Below are positions 9,888 to 18,251 of a DNA stretch of 64,000 nucleotides, in pieces. This DNA is from Oceanospirillaceae bacterium. Lineage in GTDB: Bacteria > Pseudomonadota > Gammaproteobacteria > Pseudomonadales > Oceanobacteraceae. Under the pieces are notes generated by a model that ran no database searches, was not told where the DNA came from, and saw nothing but the letters and a program-made list of their open reading frames with translations. Position 1 is the first letter of the stretch; every line of letters starts with the position of its first letter. Position numbers and translations under genes: made by a program. The DNA lies in the NCBI GenBank assembly GCA_002724925.1, contig PBQA01000013.1, forward strand, positions 1 to 64,000. The letters run 5' to 3'.

Positions 9888-12800
9888 ATGTTGCGCTCAG
9901 TCTGGACTCAGTTATGGATAACCCTGGTGGTGGCCACTGTGCTGCTCGCCTTTTATACCAGTCTGGGCCGACAACTAATTCCGCTGATTGAAACTCAGAA
10001 ATCTGAGCTTGAATCGCTGCTGCAACAGCAGTTGGGCTTGCCAGTCAGTGTCGGTACTCTGGAGGGTGACTGGAATCTTCTGTCGCCTGTCGTGCGTCTG
10101 GTAGATATTCAGGTCGGTACCGATGATGAGCACCTGAGTGTCGGACGTATTGAGGCTGAGTTGGATATCAGCGCCAGCGCATTTTACTTCTCCCCGGTTT
10201 TTAAGCGCATTCTTGTCGAAAATGTTCGCGCTCCTTTGTCTCAGAAAGAAGACGGCCAGCTGTTTCTGGGTGAGCAGCCCTTAATTAATACCGCAAATAT
10301 TACCGACCCAAAAACAGATAAGGCCGATAAAAAAGCAACACCGCGCTGGCTTGAATGGTTGGGCTACCAGCAGGCTGTCATTCTCAGCGATTGGGAAATC
10401 ACCAATGCCCGCAGTAGTGGCTCAGAAACGCTTCTGATCCGTAAGGTTCTCTGGCGCAACCGTGGTCAGCAACATGCTCTCGAAGGCGATGTCGCTTGGG
10501 GGCGTGAAGAAATTGCTGACGTTTATATCGGCGCCCAGCTCAAAGGACCACTATGGCCGTGGGATGATCAGGAAGGGCAGATTTATTTACGTGCCGATGA
10601 ACAACAATGGACGCGTTGGATTCCTGAGGACCTGCCGCGCGAACTGTCTCTGCCGTCACTGCGCGGCAGTATGGAAGGTTGGTTATCGATTGCCGACGGG
10701 GATCTCGATTCTATTTATGTGCGTGGTGAAGTCCCCGAGCTGATGTTGGATGCACCGGCCAAGCAGCTTGTACTGACCGATGGACACCTCGAAATATCAG
10801 GTGAGCGCAGTGACGAAGACTGGCACCTGAGCATCCGTCAGGAGTTCACACAGAACTTACCTCTTAACGAACTTCGCCTCAGCTCTGTGCAGCTTGATGA
10901 AGAACGTGCCTGGCACATTGGTATTCCTCGTGCCGATCTTCAGGACGTCAGTAACTTCATACTGGATTACAACCTGCTGCCCGAGCGCTTCAGCCGTTAC
11001 ATCACCAACCTTGAGCCTGAAGGGTTGGCTGAAAGCGTACGTATCAGTCTTGTGCCTGAAGTGGCCGACACCGGCGAGCGTGGTGTCGATATCCGGGCGG
11101 ATCTGAGTGACGTATCGACCAAAGCGTTTATTGGTATTCCCGCCTTTACCGGGGCTGATGGACATTTGCATCTGCAACCGCAGGGTGGCGTTGCTCATAT
11201 TGATGACCCTTCGATGAGCATGCACCTTGATGGTGTCTACAACCCGACCTGGCAGTTAACCGACGCCTCCGCGAGTTTTTATTGGGATATTCAGCCGGAG
11301 CTTTTTAACCTGCGACTGATCGGCCTCGATGCAGGCTTACGTGATGCCCGGGTTCATGGTGACTTGGCAATTCGTCTACCGCGACGAGACACTGACGTAG
11401 AAAGCCATCTCGCTTTGGTACTCGGGATTGATAAGGCGGATATCCGCTTACAGGAAGACCTTGTCCCCGACATGCTCGATCCATCCATTAATGCGTGGCT
11501 GGATGATTCATTGCGAGGAGGAACGGCTTCTCAAGTCGGCTTCGTATTGAACGGTGTGATCGGTGGTGACATTCCTGAGAACGGCCTGACCACACAGCTG
11601 TATCTCGAAGCCGATAACGCCACTATTGATTATCTGGATGGTTGGCCTTCGGTGGCTGGCGTGAAAGGGCGGGTATTTCTCGACAGCCCTGATCTGGATG
11701 CCTGGATTGAGGAAGGACGTACGCTGGGCGGGCAACTGAGTCCGGGCGCGCGGGTTAAATTGCGTGACCCCCGAGCCGGTACCGAATTATCTGTCAGTGG
11801 TCATATTGAAGGTGACAGCAGTGAAGCACTGTTGTATCTGCAGGAGACGCCACTTGCGGATCTCATTGATCGCTCACTTGATGATTGGTTAGCAACGGGG
11901 ACCGCGGCAACGGATCTCAGCCTGAATATGATTCTCGGTGATGAGGACGCTACTCCCGATGTTGAATTGCGGAGTGTGCTTCAGAATACCGGTATTACAT
12001 TAACCTCTGCTGATCTGGCATTCAGCGAGGTGAACGGTGCCCTGACCTTTGATACGGATACTGGTCTATTTGCCGATAAGCTCAGTGGGCGTATTTTCGG
12101 TGGTGAGTTTATTCTGGACATTAACTCAGTCGCCACCGGAGACAGCTACCGGATTGACGGTGATGCCTCTGGCAGTGCTGAGTGGCAGTCGTTTAAACAA
12201 TGGGCCGATTTGTTTTTACTCGACCCCGTTAAAGGTCAGCTGAATTACCGGGCCAGCCTGGGGATCGACCCCGCTGAAGACAATCCGTTTAACCTACTGA
12301 TTGAATCTGATCTTCAGGGTACCGGGATATCATTGCCTGCACCTATGGGTAAAACACCAGAAGACAAACGTCGTCTCACTGCTCTTGTGACACCGGGAGA
12401 AACCATCGGCGTTTCAGTGAATTATGACGATTTACTGAGCACGTCGGTGCGACTCAATGATGCTGGTGTAAGTACAGGTGAAGTGGTGCTTGGTGGTGGC
12501 GAAGCGCGTATTGATGATAGTCCCGGAATAGATATCAGCGGACGTATTCCCGGTACGGTTAATGTGTCGGATTGGTGGGATGTCTGGGACCGGATGATGC
12601 TGCTTGTCGACAGAGCCGATGAGCGGGCGAAAGCGCAAGGCTTGCCCACCGAGCTGCCTGAAAACACACTGGGAAATACCAACCCGGTAAGCTCTGTAGA
12701 ACTCACGATTGATGCACTGGATGCCTGGGATATTCCTATTGGCGTGACGCGTGTCTCTGGCGGCCAGGAGTTCGGTGAATGGACGATTCAGCTTGCCAAT

Positions 12801-13889
12801 GAGGTTGCGCGAGGCACCGTTGTTATTCGTGAAGACGACAGTGAACCACTCGTTCTCTTGATGGATTTTGTTCACGTCCCTGAGCCCCAGGAGCCAGCAC
12901 CTGAGCAGCAGGAAACACTGGCCAGCTCTGACGCGGGAGAAAATTCACCCAATGCTCCACAAAATACAGACCCCATGGCGGAGTTTATTCCGGCGGATGT
13001 CAGTGCCATGGATATTACGATTCAGGAGCTCTACTACGGCACCCGTAACTTTGGTCGCTGGCAGGCGACAACGCGCCCAATTCCTTCTGGCTTGAGCTTG
13101 CAGGTCCTCGACAGTGATATGAAGGGGATCAAGCTGCAGGGAACACTCGACTGGGTTCTGCGTGAAGGTCAGCATGCAACTCGTATGACAGAGTTTGATG
13201 TCAGTGCGAGTAAGGTGGCGGATATTCAGCGCGCTTTCCGTCTGCAGCCAGTTGTAGAGGGTGATAGGCTCACTGGCAAATTCAGTCTCGACTGGATTGG
13301 CTCGCCCGCTGGCTTTGATACAGAGACATTAAACGGAAAGGCCAATTTCCGAATTACCGATGGTCGGGTAAATGCGGAAGGCGCTGCGGCCTTGAAAGCT
13401 TTCGGAGCGCTGAATTTTAATTCTATTTTCCGACGTCTTCGTCTCGACTTCTCTGACCTGGTAGGTTCGGGGTTAGCATTTGATACTATGAAAGGCGCCG
13501 CGAGTATCGAACAGGGTGTGCTGACTTTGAGTGAACCGATTACGGTTGACGGCCCGGGCGGTAAATTCCTGACATCGGGCATGACCAACCTGAATACCAC
13601 CGAGTTGGATATGAAACTGGCGGTGACTTTTCCTGTCACCAATACATTGCCTCTTGTTGCCGTCCTTGCTGGTTTTGCTCCACCGGTCGCCGCTTCGATT
13701 TACGTGACTGAACGGCTTATTGGTGATGAATTGGAACGTTTTACCAGTGCGAGCTATACCATTTCCGGGACATGGGAAGAGCCGGATGTGAAGCTGAATA
13801 AAGCCTTCGATAATGATGTTGAAGGTAAGAAAAGCCGTGGCTTTATGGATCGTGTGCTGAGTATTTTTGGATTGGGAGGGGACGACTGA
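9888..13889 (+). CDS. yhdP: YhdP family AsmA-like envelope protein
   Basis: 1333 residues (E. coli YhdP 1266). One N-terminal membrane anchor at about residues 8-26 is followed by a very long beta-rich periplasmic region and a C-terminal AsmA-like module (GKANFRITDGRVNAEGAAALKAFGALNFNS). YhdP, TamB and YdbH are redundant bridge-like proteins thought to carry phospholipids to the outer membrane. A Pro/Gln/Glu-rich linker lies near residue 1005-1030 and a basic tail follows the last module. It starts 11 bases after rng and its stop overlaps the nitrilase start (TGATG). Confidence 0.95.
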   Translation: MLRSVWTQLWITLVVATVLLAFYTSLGRQLIPLIETQKSELESLLQQQLGLPVSVGTLEGDWNLLSPVVRLVDIQVGTDDEHLSVGRIEAELDISASAFYFSPVFKRILVENVRAPLSQKEDGQLFLGEQPLINTANITDPKTDKADKKATPRWLEWLGYQQAVILSDWEITNARSSGSETLLIRKVLWRNRGQQHALEGDVAWGREEIADVYIGAQLKGPLWPWDDQEGQIYLRADEQQWTRWIPEDLPRELSLPSLRGSMEGWLSIADGDLDSIYVRGEVPELMLDAPAKQLVLTDGHLEISGERSDEDWHLSIRQEFTQNLPLNELRLSSVQLDEERAWHIGIPRADLQDVSNFILDYNLLPERFSRYITNLEPEGLAESVRISLVPEVADTGERGVDIRADLSDVSTKAFIGIPAFTGADGHLHLQPQGGVAHIDDPSMSMHLDGVYNPTWQLTDASASFYWDIQPELFNLRLIGLDAGLRDARVHGDLAIRLPRRDTDVESHLALVLGIDKADIRLQEDLVPDMLDPSINAWLDDSLRGGTASQVGFVLNGVIGGDIPENGLTTQLYLEADNATIDYLDGWPSVAGVKGRVFLDSPDLDAWIEEGRTLGGQLSPGARVKLRDPRAGTELSVSGHIEGDSSEALLYLQETPLADLIDRSLDDWLATGTAATDLSLNMILGDEDATPDVELRSVLQNTGITLTSADLAFSEVNGALTFDTDTGLFADKLSGRIFGGEFILDINSVATGDSYRIDGDASGSAEWQSFKQWADLFLLDPVKGQLNYRASLGIDPAEDNPFNLLIESDLQGTGISLPAPMGKTPEDKRRLTALVTPGETIGVSVNYDDLLSTSVRLNDAGVSTGEVVLGGGEARIDDSPGIDISGRIPGTVNVSDWWDVWDRMMLLVDRADERAKAQGLPTELPENTLGNTNPVSSVELTIDALDAWDIPIGVTRVSGGQEFGEWTIQLANEVARGTVVIREDDSEPLVLLMDFVHVPEPQEPAPEQQETLASSDAGENSPNAPQNTDPMAEFIPADVSAMDITIQELYYGTRNFGRWQATTRPIPSGLSLQVLDSDMKGIKLQGTLDWVLREGQHATRMTEFDVSASKVADIQRAFRLQPVVEGDRLTGKFSLDWIGSPAGFDTETLNGKANFRITDGRVNAEGAAALKAFGALNFNSIFRRLRLDFSDLVGSGLAFDTMKGAASIEQGVLTLSEPITVDGPGGKFLTSGMTNLNTTELDMKLAVTFPVTNTLPLVAVLAGFAPPVAASIYVTERLIGDELERFTSASYTISGTWEEPDVKLNKAFDNDVEGKKSRGFMDRVLSIFGLGGDD

Positions 13890-14680
13890 TGAGCCGTCGG
13901 ATTGCAGCGGTACAGTACACCAGTGTCAGTGACCCGGATAAAAACAAACGAGCGCTGTCTGTGTTGATTGCTGAAGCCGCATCTCAGCAGGCAGACCTCG
14001 TGCTTTTGCCCGAAATGTGTCTGAGTATGAACAGTGATTATTATCACGAGCTTGCTCAGGATTGCGCCACATTGGAGTGGTTAGGGGCTCAGGCAGCTGC
14101 GCATTCTTTGTGGCTGGTGGCTGGCGCTGTTCCTCAGCCCGCCCCAGGTAATGACCCTCGCGTGCGTTCTGCGTCTCTGGTATTTAATCCACAAGGCGAG
14201 CTGGTAACACGATACGACAAGATTCATTTATTTGATGTTGAGGTGGGTGACGCGCAAGGGAGCTACCGCGAGTCGGATACGTTTTCGCCGGGAAACGACA
14301 TTGTAAGCATCGAAACCCCCGTCGGTAATATTGGATTAACGATTTGTTTTGACCTGCGCTTCCCTGAGCAATATCAGGCGTTACGCGACGCGGGAGCAGA
14401 CATTATTCTTATACCTGCTGCCTTTACGCACACAACAGGAGAAGCCCACTGGGAGATTCTGTTAAAGGCACGTGCGATTGAAACCCAATGCTACGTACTC
14501 GCAGCGAATCAGTGTGGCTGGCATGACGATAAACGCCGCACCTGGGGGCACTCTATGATTGTTGGGCCTTGGGGCGACACGCTTGGGATGCTCCACGAAT
14601 CACCCGGTGTGATCGTTGCTGATGTTGATCTGACGGAGCTGGCCAACGTCAGAAAGAAAATGCCACTCACACGTTCGTAG
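13889..14680 (+). CDS. Nitrilase/C-N hydrolase family protein (Nit2/YafV-like amidase)
   Basis: 263 residues. The Glu-Lys-Cys triad is visible: Glu in LVLLPEMCLSM, Lys in RYDKIHLFDVEV, Cys in LTICFDLRFPEQY. The sequence around KIHLFD and FDLRFPE matches the Nit2/NitFhit branch, whose known members hydrolyse deaminated glutathione or omega-amides. It is translationally coupled to yhdP as in Pseudomonas. There the next gene is tldD; here the plus-strand run ends and a convergent kinase gene follows. The exact substrate is not known. Confidence 0.9.
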   Translation: MSRRIAAVQYTSVSDPDKNKRALSVLIAEAASQQADLVLLPEMCLSMNSDYYHELAQDCATLEWLGAQAAAHSLWLVAGAVPQPAPGNDPRVRSASLVFNPQGELVTRYDKIHLFDVEVGDAQGSYRESDTFSPGNDIVSIETPVGNIGLTICFDLRFPEQYQALRDAGADIILIPAAFTHTTGEAHWEILLKARAIETQCYVLAANQCGWHDDKRRTWGHSMIVGPWGDTLGMLHESPGVIVADVDLTELANVRKKMPLTRS

Positions 14681-14691
14681 TGAGCACTTCA

Positions 14692-14729
14692 AGCGACTGG
14701 TCTTGATACAAATTGTCAAACCAGTCGCT
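14692..14729. terminator. Long hairpin at the nitrilase/kinase convergence
   Basis: AGCGACTGGT (14692-14701) pairs with ACCAGTCGCT (14720-14729), 10 bp with an 18-base loop. It overlaps the last codons of the minus-strand kinase gene (stop at 14716-14718). No long T-run is present, so it may be a weak bidirectional terminator or an mRNA 3'-end stabiliser. Confidence 0.5.
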
Positions 14730-16446
14730 CGTAGAGTAAGCCCAAAACTAATACCAATAAGATAAAAGAAATCCCTTGCCAGAATTTGACAGGGTCTCGC
14801 TCCATTACTGGCGGACGTGATTTTTGCAGATAAACCGAGTTTGGATTTCTCAGGTCATAAATAAATTCGGACGGTTCTTTGTAGCGCATCTCTCGTTTAG
14901 GGTGGACTGCTTTCTTAATTGCCTCATCTACCCATACAGGAATGGCACGTCCGCAATTTCGCACGGAGGTGTAATGCAGTTTGTTCAGATCCTTACGCTT
15001 GCTGATGCGGGCGACATCTGAGCCGTAAGGTAACCGCCCGGTCAGTAGCTCGTACGTAATTGCACCGAGTGCGTATACATCTGATTCTGTTGAACCCTGC
15101 GCCCCAAGAAAATATTCGGGTGCTGAGTATTGAGCGGTGCCGAGTAACGTCAGGCGTTCCAGTGGTGTATCTATCTCGCTGATGCCGGCCACTCGCGTTG
15201 AACCAAAGTCCAGAATCCGCACAATACCGTCATTACCGATCATTAAATTATCGGGTTTAAGATCTTGATGCAGCATTTCGAGACGATGAAAGGCCTGAAT
15301 GCCACGGGCGGCCTGCTCCATAATTTCTCGCACCTGTTCGAGCGTTGGCTCTGGGTGATCACGCATCCATTGGTCCAGAGTCTGCCCTTCAATGAATTCC
15401 GTTGTGACATAAATGAAGTTGCGAACCCGGTGGGATGGCCCGGGGCGCACGACGTAAGGGCTGTCGATTCTTCTGGCGATCCAGTCCTCCAGCAAGAAGC
15501 GTTCAAGGTAAGCCGTGTTGTCGCGTAATTCCCCTGATGGCGTTTTTAATATCAGTGTTTGCTCGGTTTCACGGTCTTTCGCAAGATAGACGTGACTGCG
15601 TGGGCTGCTGTGTATCTTACGCAGAATGTTATAGCCATCGAAGTTGTCGCGCGCTTTCAATGAGGGAGGGAAGGGCAGCTCGGTCAGTCGTTGATGAACA
15701 TCTTCTTTATTCTGATCAAGCAGGTGATCTATGCGTAAGATCTGGATTGTGAGGTTGTCGTCGCTGTCGTTCTCTCGGGCTGCTTCCAGAATTTCGCGGG
15801 CAGCACGGTCCAGATCGGATGAGTATTGACGGATCGTGCTGATGACCAGCTCGTCGTTAACGAACTCATAAATGCCGTCGGTAGCGCTGATGAAAATATC
15901 ACCGACATTGACCGACACAGACAGGTAGTCAATTTCTAACTGGGTATCCATACCTAAAGCACGGGTCAGGTAGCTTTGGTCTTCGGAGGTATAAAAGCGA
16001 TGGTCGGTGGTCAGTTGCTCCAGTTGATCACCGGTGACTCTGTATACACGACTGTCACCGACGTGAAAAATATGAGCGGTGCGGGATTTAATAACTAACC
16101 CATTAAAAGTGCAGACGTAGCCTTTGTTCGGGTCGTAGCTTCTCAGGTTTCTTCTGGCCTGCGCGTGCAGCCATGAGTTTGTCGCTTCCAGTACACGCAG
16201 CCCCGAGGTTTTTACGGACCAGGCCTCTGAGGTACTGAAATAGTCACTGAGAAAGCTCTGAACTGCGGTTGCGCTGGCGTCCTGGCTGACGTTGCTGCTG
16301 CTGATGCCATCGGCCAATGCCATGGCAACGCCTTTGCTTTCAAGAAGGGGCAGTGTTGGGGTGTGAACGGCGTGAAAGTCCTGGTTAATGGCTTTGACGC
16401 CTTTATCGCTGCATTGACCTGTGCTGACTTTCAGCTGCTCTGACAT
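14716..16446 (-). CDS. Bifunctional PP2C phosphatase / Ser-Thr protein kinase, tail-anchored
   Basis: 576 residues from ATG 16446 (GAGG seven bases upstream; the longer frame to 16491 lacks a ribosome site). Residues ~1-240 form a PP2C phosphatase (NQDFHAVHT, ALADGISSS, HVGDSRVYRV, SATDGIYEFV, DDNLTIQIL). Residues ~270-545 form a protein kinase with the lysine strand TLILKTPS, catalytic loop LHQDLKPDNLM, metal loop ILDFGSTRVAG and YSAPEYF. A single C-terminal membrane segment (FWQGISFILLVLVLGLLYE) anchors it with the enzyme domains in the cytoplasm. It lies 81 bases after the nitrite-transporter gene, apparently one operon. In P. aeruginosa a similar fusion lies in the nitrate assimilation cluster, so a role in nitrite/nitrate uptake control is likely but inferred. 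Confidence 0.93.
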   Translation of the reverse strand: MSEQLKVSTGQCSDKGVKAINQDFHAVHTPTLPLLESKGVAMALADGISSSNVSQDASATAVQSFLSDYFSTSEAWSVKTSGLRVLEATNSWLHAQARRNLRSYDPNKGYVCTFNGLVIKSRTAHIFHVGDSRVYRVTGDQLEQLTTDHRFYTSEDQSYLTRALGMDTQLEIDYLSVSVNVGDIFISATDGIYEFVNDELVISTIRQYSSDLDRAAREILEAARENDSDDNLTIQILRIDHLLDQNKEDVHQRLTELPFPPSLKARDNFDGYNILRKIHSSPRSHVYLAKDRETEQTLILKTPSGELRDNTAYLERFLLEDWIARRIDSPYVVRPGPSHRVRNFIYVTTEFIEGQTLDQWMRDHPEPTLEQVREIMEQAARGIQAFHRLEMLHQDLKPDNLMIGNDGIVRILDFGSTRVAGISEIDTPLERLTLLGTAQYSAPEYFLGAQGSTESDVYALGAITYELLTGRLPYGSDVARISKRKDLNKLHYTSVRNCGRAIPVWVDEAIKKAVHPKREMRYKEPSEFIYDLRNPNSVYLQKSRPPVMERDPVKFWQGISFILLVLVLGLLYERLV

Positions 16447-16527
16447 GGTGTTGCCTCGCAGAAAAAACAAATCTGCCTGTGCAATATGCACAGGCAGAGT
16501 GGATTGCTAACCATAAAAGGGTAGCGT

Positions 16528-17337
16528 TTACAGGGCGCGGTCAGCGCTCTGGCGTACATGAGTAAAGTACAGAGGCAGTGCAACGAACACAAAACCACCG
16601 ACAAGGTTACCCAGGGCAGTAGGCAGTTCATTCCAGATAATGTAATCCATCACGGTGAAATCACCACCCATGATCATAGAGAACGGGAACAGGAACATGT
16701 TTACGATGGAGTGCTCAAAACCCATAAAGAAGAACAGCATGATTGGCATCCACATGGCGAACATTTTAGAGATCGCTGAAGTAGAAATCATGGCACCAAC
16801 AACACCCATTGATACCATCCAGTTGCACAGCATGCCGCGGATGAAAATAGTGATCCAGCCGTCAACGCCATGCGACGCATAACCTACCGTACGCGATTCA
16901 CCGATGGTTGATACTTTAGCAGCGATCGCACCGCCGTCTGTGTTGTAGCCATAGGTCAGGATGAAAGAAATCATGATCGCAACAGACAAAGCACCCGCCA
17001 GGTTGCCGCAGAATACCAGGCCCCAGTTACGCAGCATTTGCGGAACAGTACAGCCAGGACGTTTGTCGATAATTGCCAGTGGCACCAGAGTGAATACACC
17101 GGTCAGCAAGTCGAACTTCATCAGGTAGAGCATGATGAAACCAACAGGGAACAGAACCGCGCCCAGAATCGGAGAGCCACTTTTCATGGCTACTGTGATC
17201 GCGAATACGGCTGCCAGGGCCAGGATAGCGCCAGCCATAAAAGCACGGATTAACGTGTCTTTGGTCGACATGAATATCTTTTCTGCACCGCTATCCACCA
17301 TTTTTGTGGCGAACTCAGAAGGCATTAAGTAGGACAT
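16528..17337 (-). CDS. Formate/nitrite transporter (FNT) family, probable nitrite transporter
   Basis: 269 residues with six membrane segments, the FNT length and fold. Family motifs include IGGAI-like AGAILALAAVF, the omega-loop region LMKFDLLTGVFTL, NWGLVFCGNLAGAL and the pore histidine region FFMGFEHSIVNMF. FNT pentameric channels carry formate, nitrite or hydrosulfide; the nitrogen-type promoter and leader upstream and the downstream kinase/phosphatase fusion argue for nitrite (NirC/NitA-like). The protein sequence alone does not separate nitrite from formate. Confidence 0.9.
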   Translation of the reverse strand: MSYLMPSEFATKMVDSGAEKIFMSTKDTLIRAFMAGAILALAAVFAITVAMKSGSPILGAVLFPVGFIMLYLMKFDLLTGVFTLVPLAIIDKRPGCTVPQMLRNWGLVFCGNLAGALSVAIMISFILTYGYNTDGGAIAAKVSTIGESRTVGYASHGVDGWITIFIRGMLCNWMVSMGVVGAMISTSAISKMFAMWMPIMLFFFMGFEHSIVNMFLFPFSMIMGGDFTVMDYIIWNELPTALGNLVGGFVFVALPLYFTHVRQSADRAL

Positions 17338-17384
17338 AGCATTTCCTCATTATTTGGGGGTGTTCTATCGGCTTTAAAATGAAA

Positions 17385-17473
17385 AACGGCGTCGCCCCAG
17401 TCAGTGATTAACCGATGGGTATCGACGCCGTTATCGAATTTTTTCTGAATTTTTTAAGAGCCGCCGTTGGCTC
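17385..17473 (-). promoter_or_regulatory. ANTAR-type antitermination leader (NasR/NasT target) with intrinsic terminator
   Basis: Read on the minus strand, the leader has hairpin P1 GAGCC-AACGGC-GGCTC (plus 17458-17473) and hairpin P2 TCGAT-AACGGC-GTCGA (plus 17422-17437), about 20 bases apart. Both loops are the hexamer AACGGC, with A at loop position 1 and G at position 4, the known signature of RNAs bound by ANTAR proteins. P2 overlaps the 5' arm of a terminator, AACGGCGTCG (17423-17432) with CGACGCCGTT (17385-17394), followed by TTTTCATTTT. P2 and the terminator are mutually exclusive, so an ANTAR protein binding P1-P2 would let transcription reach the transporter gene. The structure is seen directly; the regulator is inferred. 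Confidence 0.85.
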
Positions 17474-17483
17474 AACAGGGACT

Positions 17484-17499
17484 TGCAACCACCGTGCCA
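17484..17499 (-). promoter_or_regulatory. Sigma-54 (RpoN) promoter of the nitrite transporter operon
   Basis: The minus strand reads TGGCACGGTGGTTGCA, matching the sigma-54 consensus TGGCAC-N5-TTGCW with GG and GC ten bases apart. The predicted start of transcription is near 17473, at the first base of hairpin P1 of the attenuator. RpoN itself is encoded at 21741-23303. Confidence 0.88.
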
Positions 17500-17620
17500 T
17501 GTTTAAAAAATGTCAATAAAACCCCATAAAAACAGTGGCTTAAGACAGGGGGTTAGATGCTCATTGAGTGTCGGGGAGAACCTGAGGTGTCGACGGTGCG
17601 ATAGACAGGTGCATGCAAAA

Positions 17621-17645
17621 CAAAAAATGCGCACTAAGTGCGCAT
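17621..17645 (-). terminator. Terminator of yjgA
   Basis: On the minus strand ATGCGCAC-TTA-GTGCGCAT is followed by TTTTTTG (plus ATGCGCAC 17627-17634, GTGCGCAT 17638-17645). It is 47 bases after the yjgA stop and separates yjgA from the transporter promoter. Confidence 0.8.
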
Positions 17646-17691
17646 CTTTATATAAGGGTAAGAGGGACGGGGGGATAACCTGATGAAGAGC

Positions 17692-18204
17692 TCAGGCGTT
17701 GCTGTCGATTTCTTTTATCAGCTGGAAGAGTTTCTTGAATGCCGTTCCCGGCTTTGGTGGCTCAGCCTGCATTTCTTTCTGCGCATTGCGCACAAGGTTG
17801 CGTAGTTGTTGCCGGTCTGTGTCTGGGTAGGTATCCAGAAATTCATTCATTGCCTTACCGTCATTGATAAGGCGATTACGCCACTGCTCCAACTGGCCTA
17901 TCCGGCGACCGAAGGCCTCGCTAGAAGGATCGAGCATATCGATTGCTTCTTGAATCGCGTCGATATCTTCAGAGCGCATTAGTTTGCCGATGTATTGAAA
18001 GTGACGACGGCGGGCCTCGTGCTTCTTAATACGACGGCTCTCTTCCAGTGCTGCCATAAGTACCTCGGTCACCGGAAGATCTGCCCATTTTGCAGGGGAA
18101 AGATTACACAGGGTTTCTCCGAGATCCTGATAGCGTTGCATTTCACGCTTCATCTCAGTCTTACTGACCAGTTCGTATTCGATGTCGTCGTCTTCGTGGG
18201 TCAT
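17692..18204 (-). CDS. yjgA: DarP/YjgA family ribosome-associated protein (DUF615)
   Basis: 170 residues, mostly helical and charged, with family patterns KTEMKREMQRYQDLGETLC, RRRHFQYIGKLMRSED and RLINDGKAMNEFL. In E. coli the protein (DarP) binds late pre-50S particles and helps 50S maturation. It is normally flanked by tldD and pmbA; here the neighbours are mgtE upstream and the nitrite transporter downstream. Confidence 0.95.
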   Translation of the reverse strand: MTHEDDDIEYELVSKTEMKREMQRYQDLGETLCNLSPAKWADLPVTEVLMAALEESRRIKKHEARRRHFQYIGKLMRSEDIDAIQEAIDMLDPSSEAFGRRIGQLEQWRNRLINDGKAMNEFLDTYPDTDRQQLRNLVRNAQKEMQAEPPKPGTAFKKLFQLIKEIDSNA

Positions 18205-18251
18205 AAGAACTCCGGAGTATTCAGTGCTTTGCTTGCCGTAATGAAGAAAGC

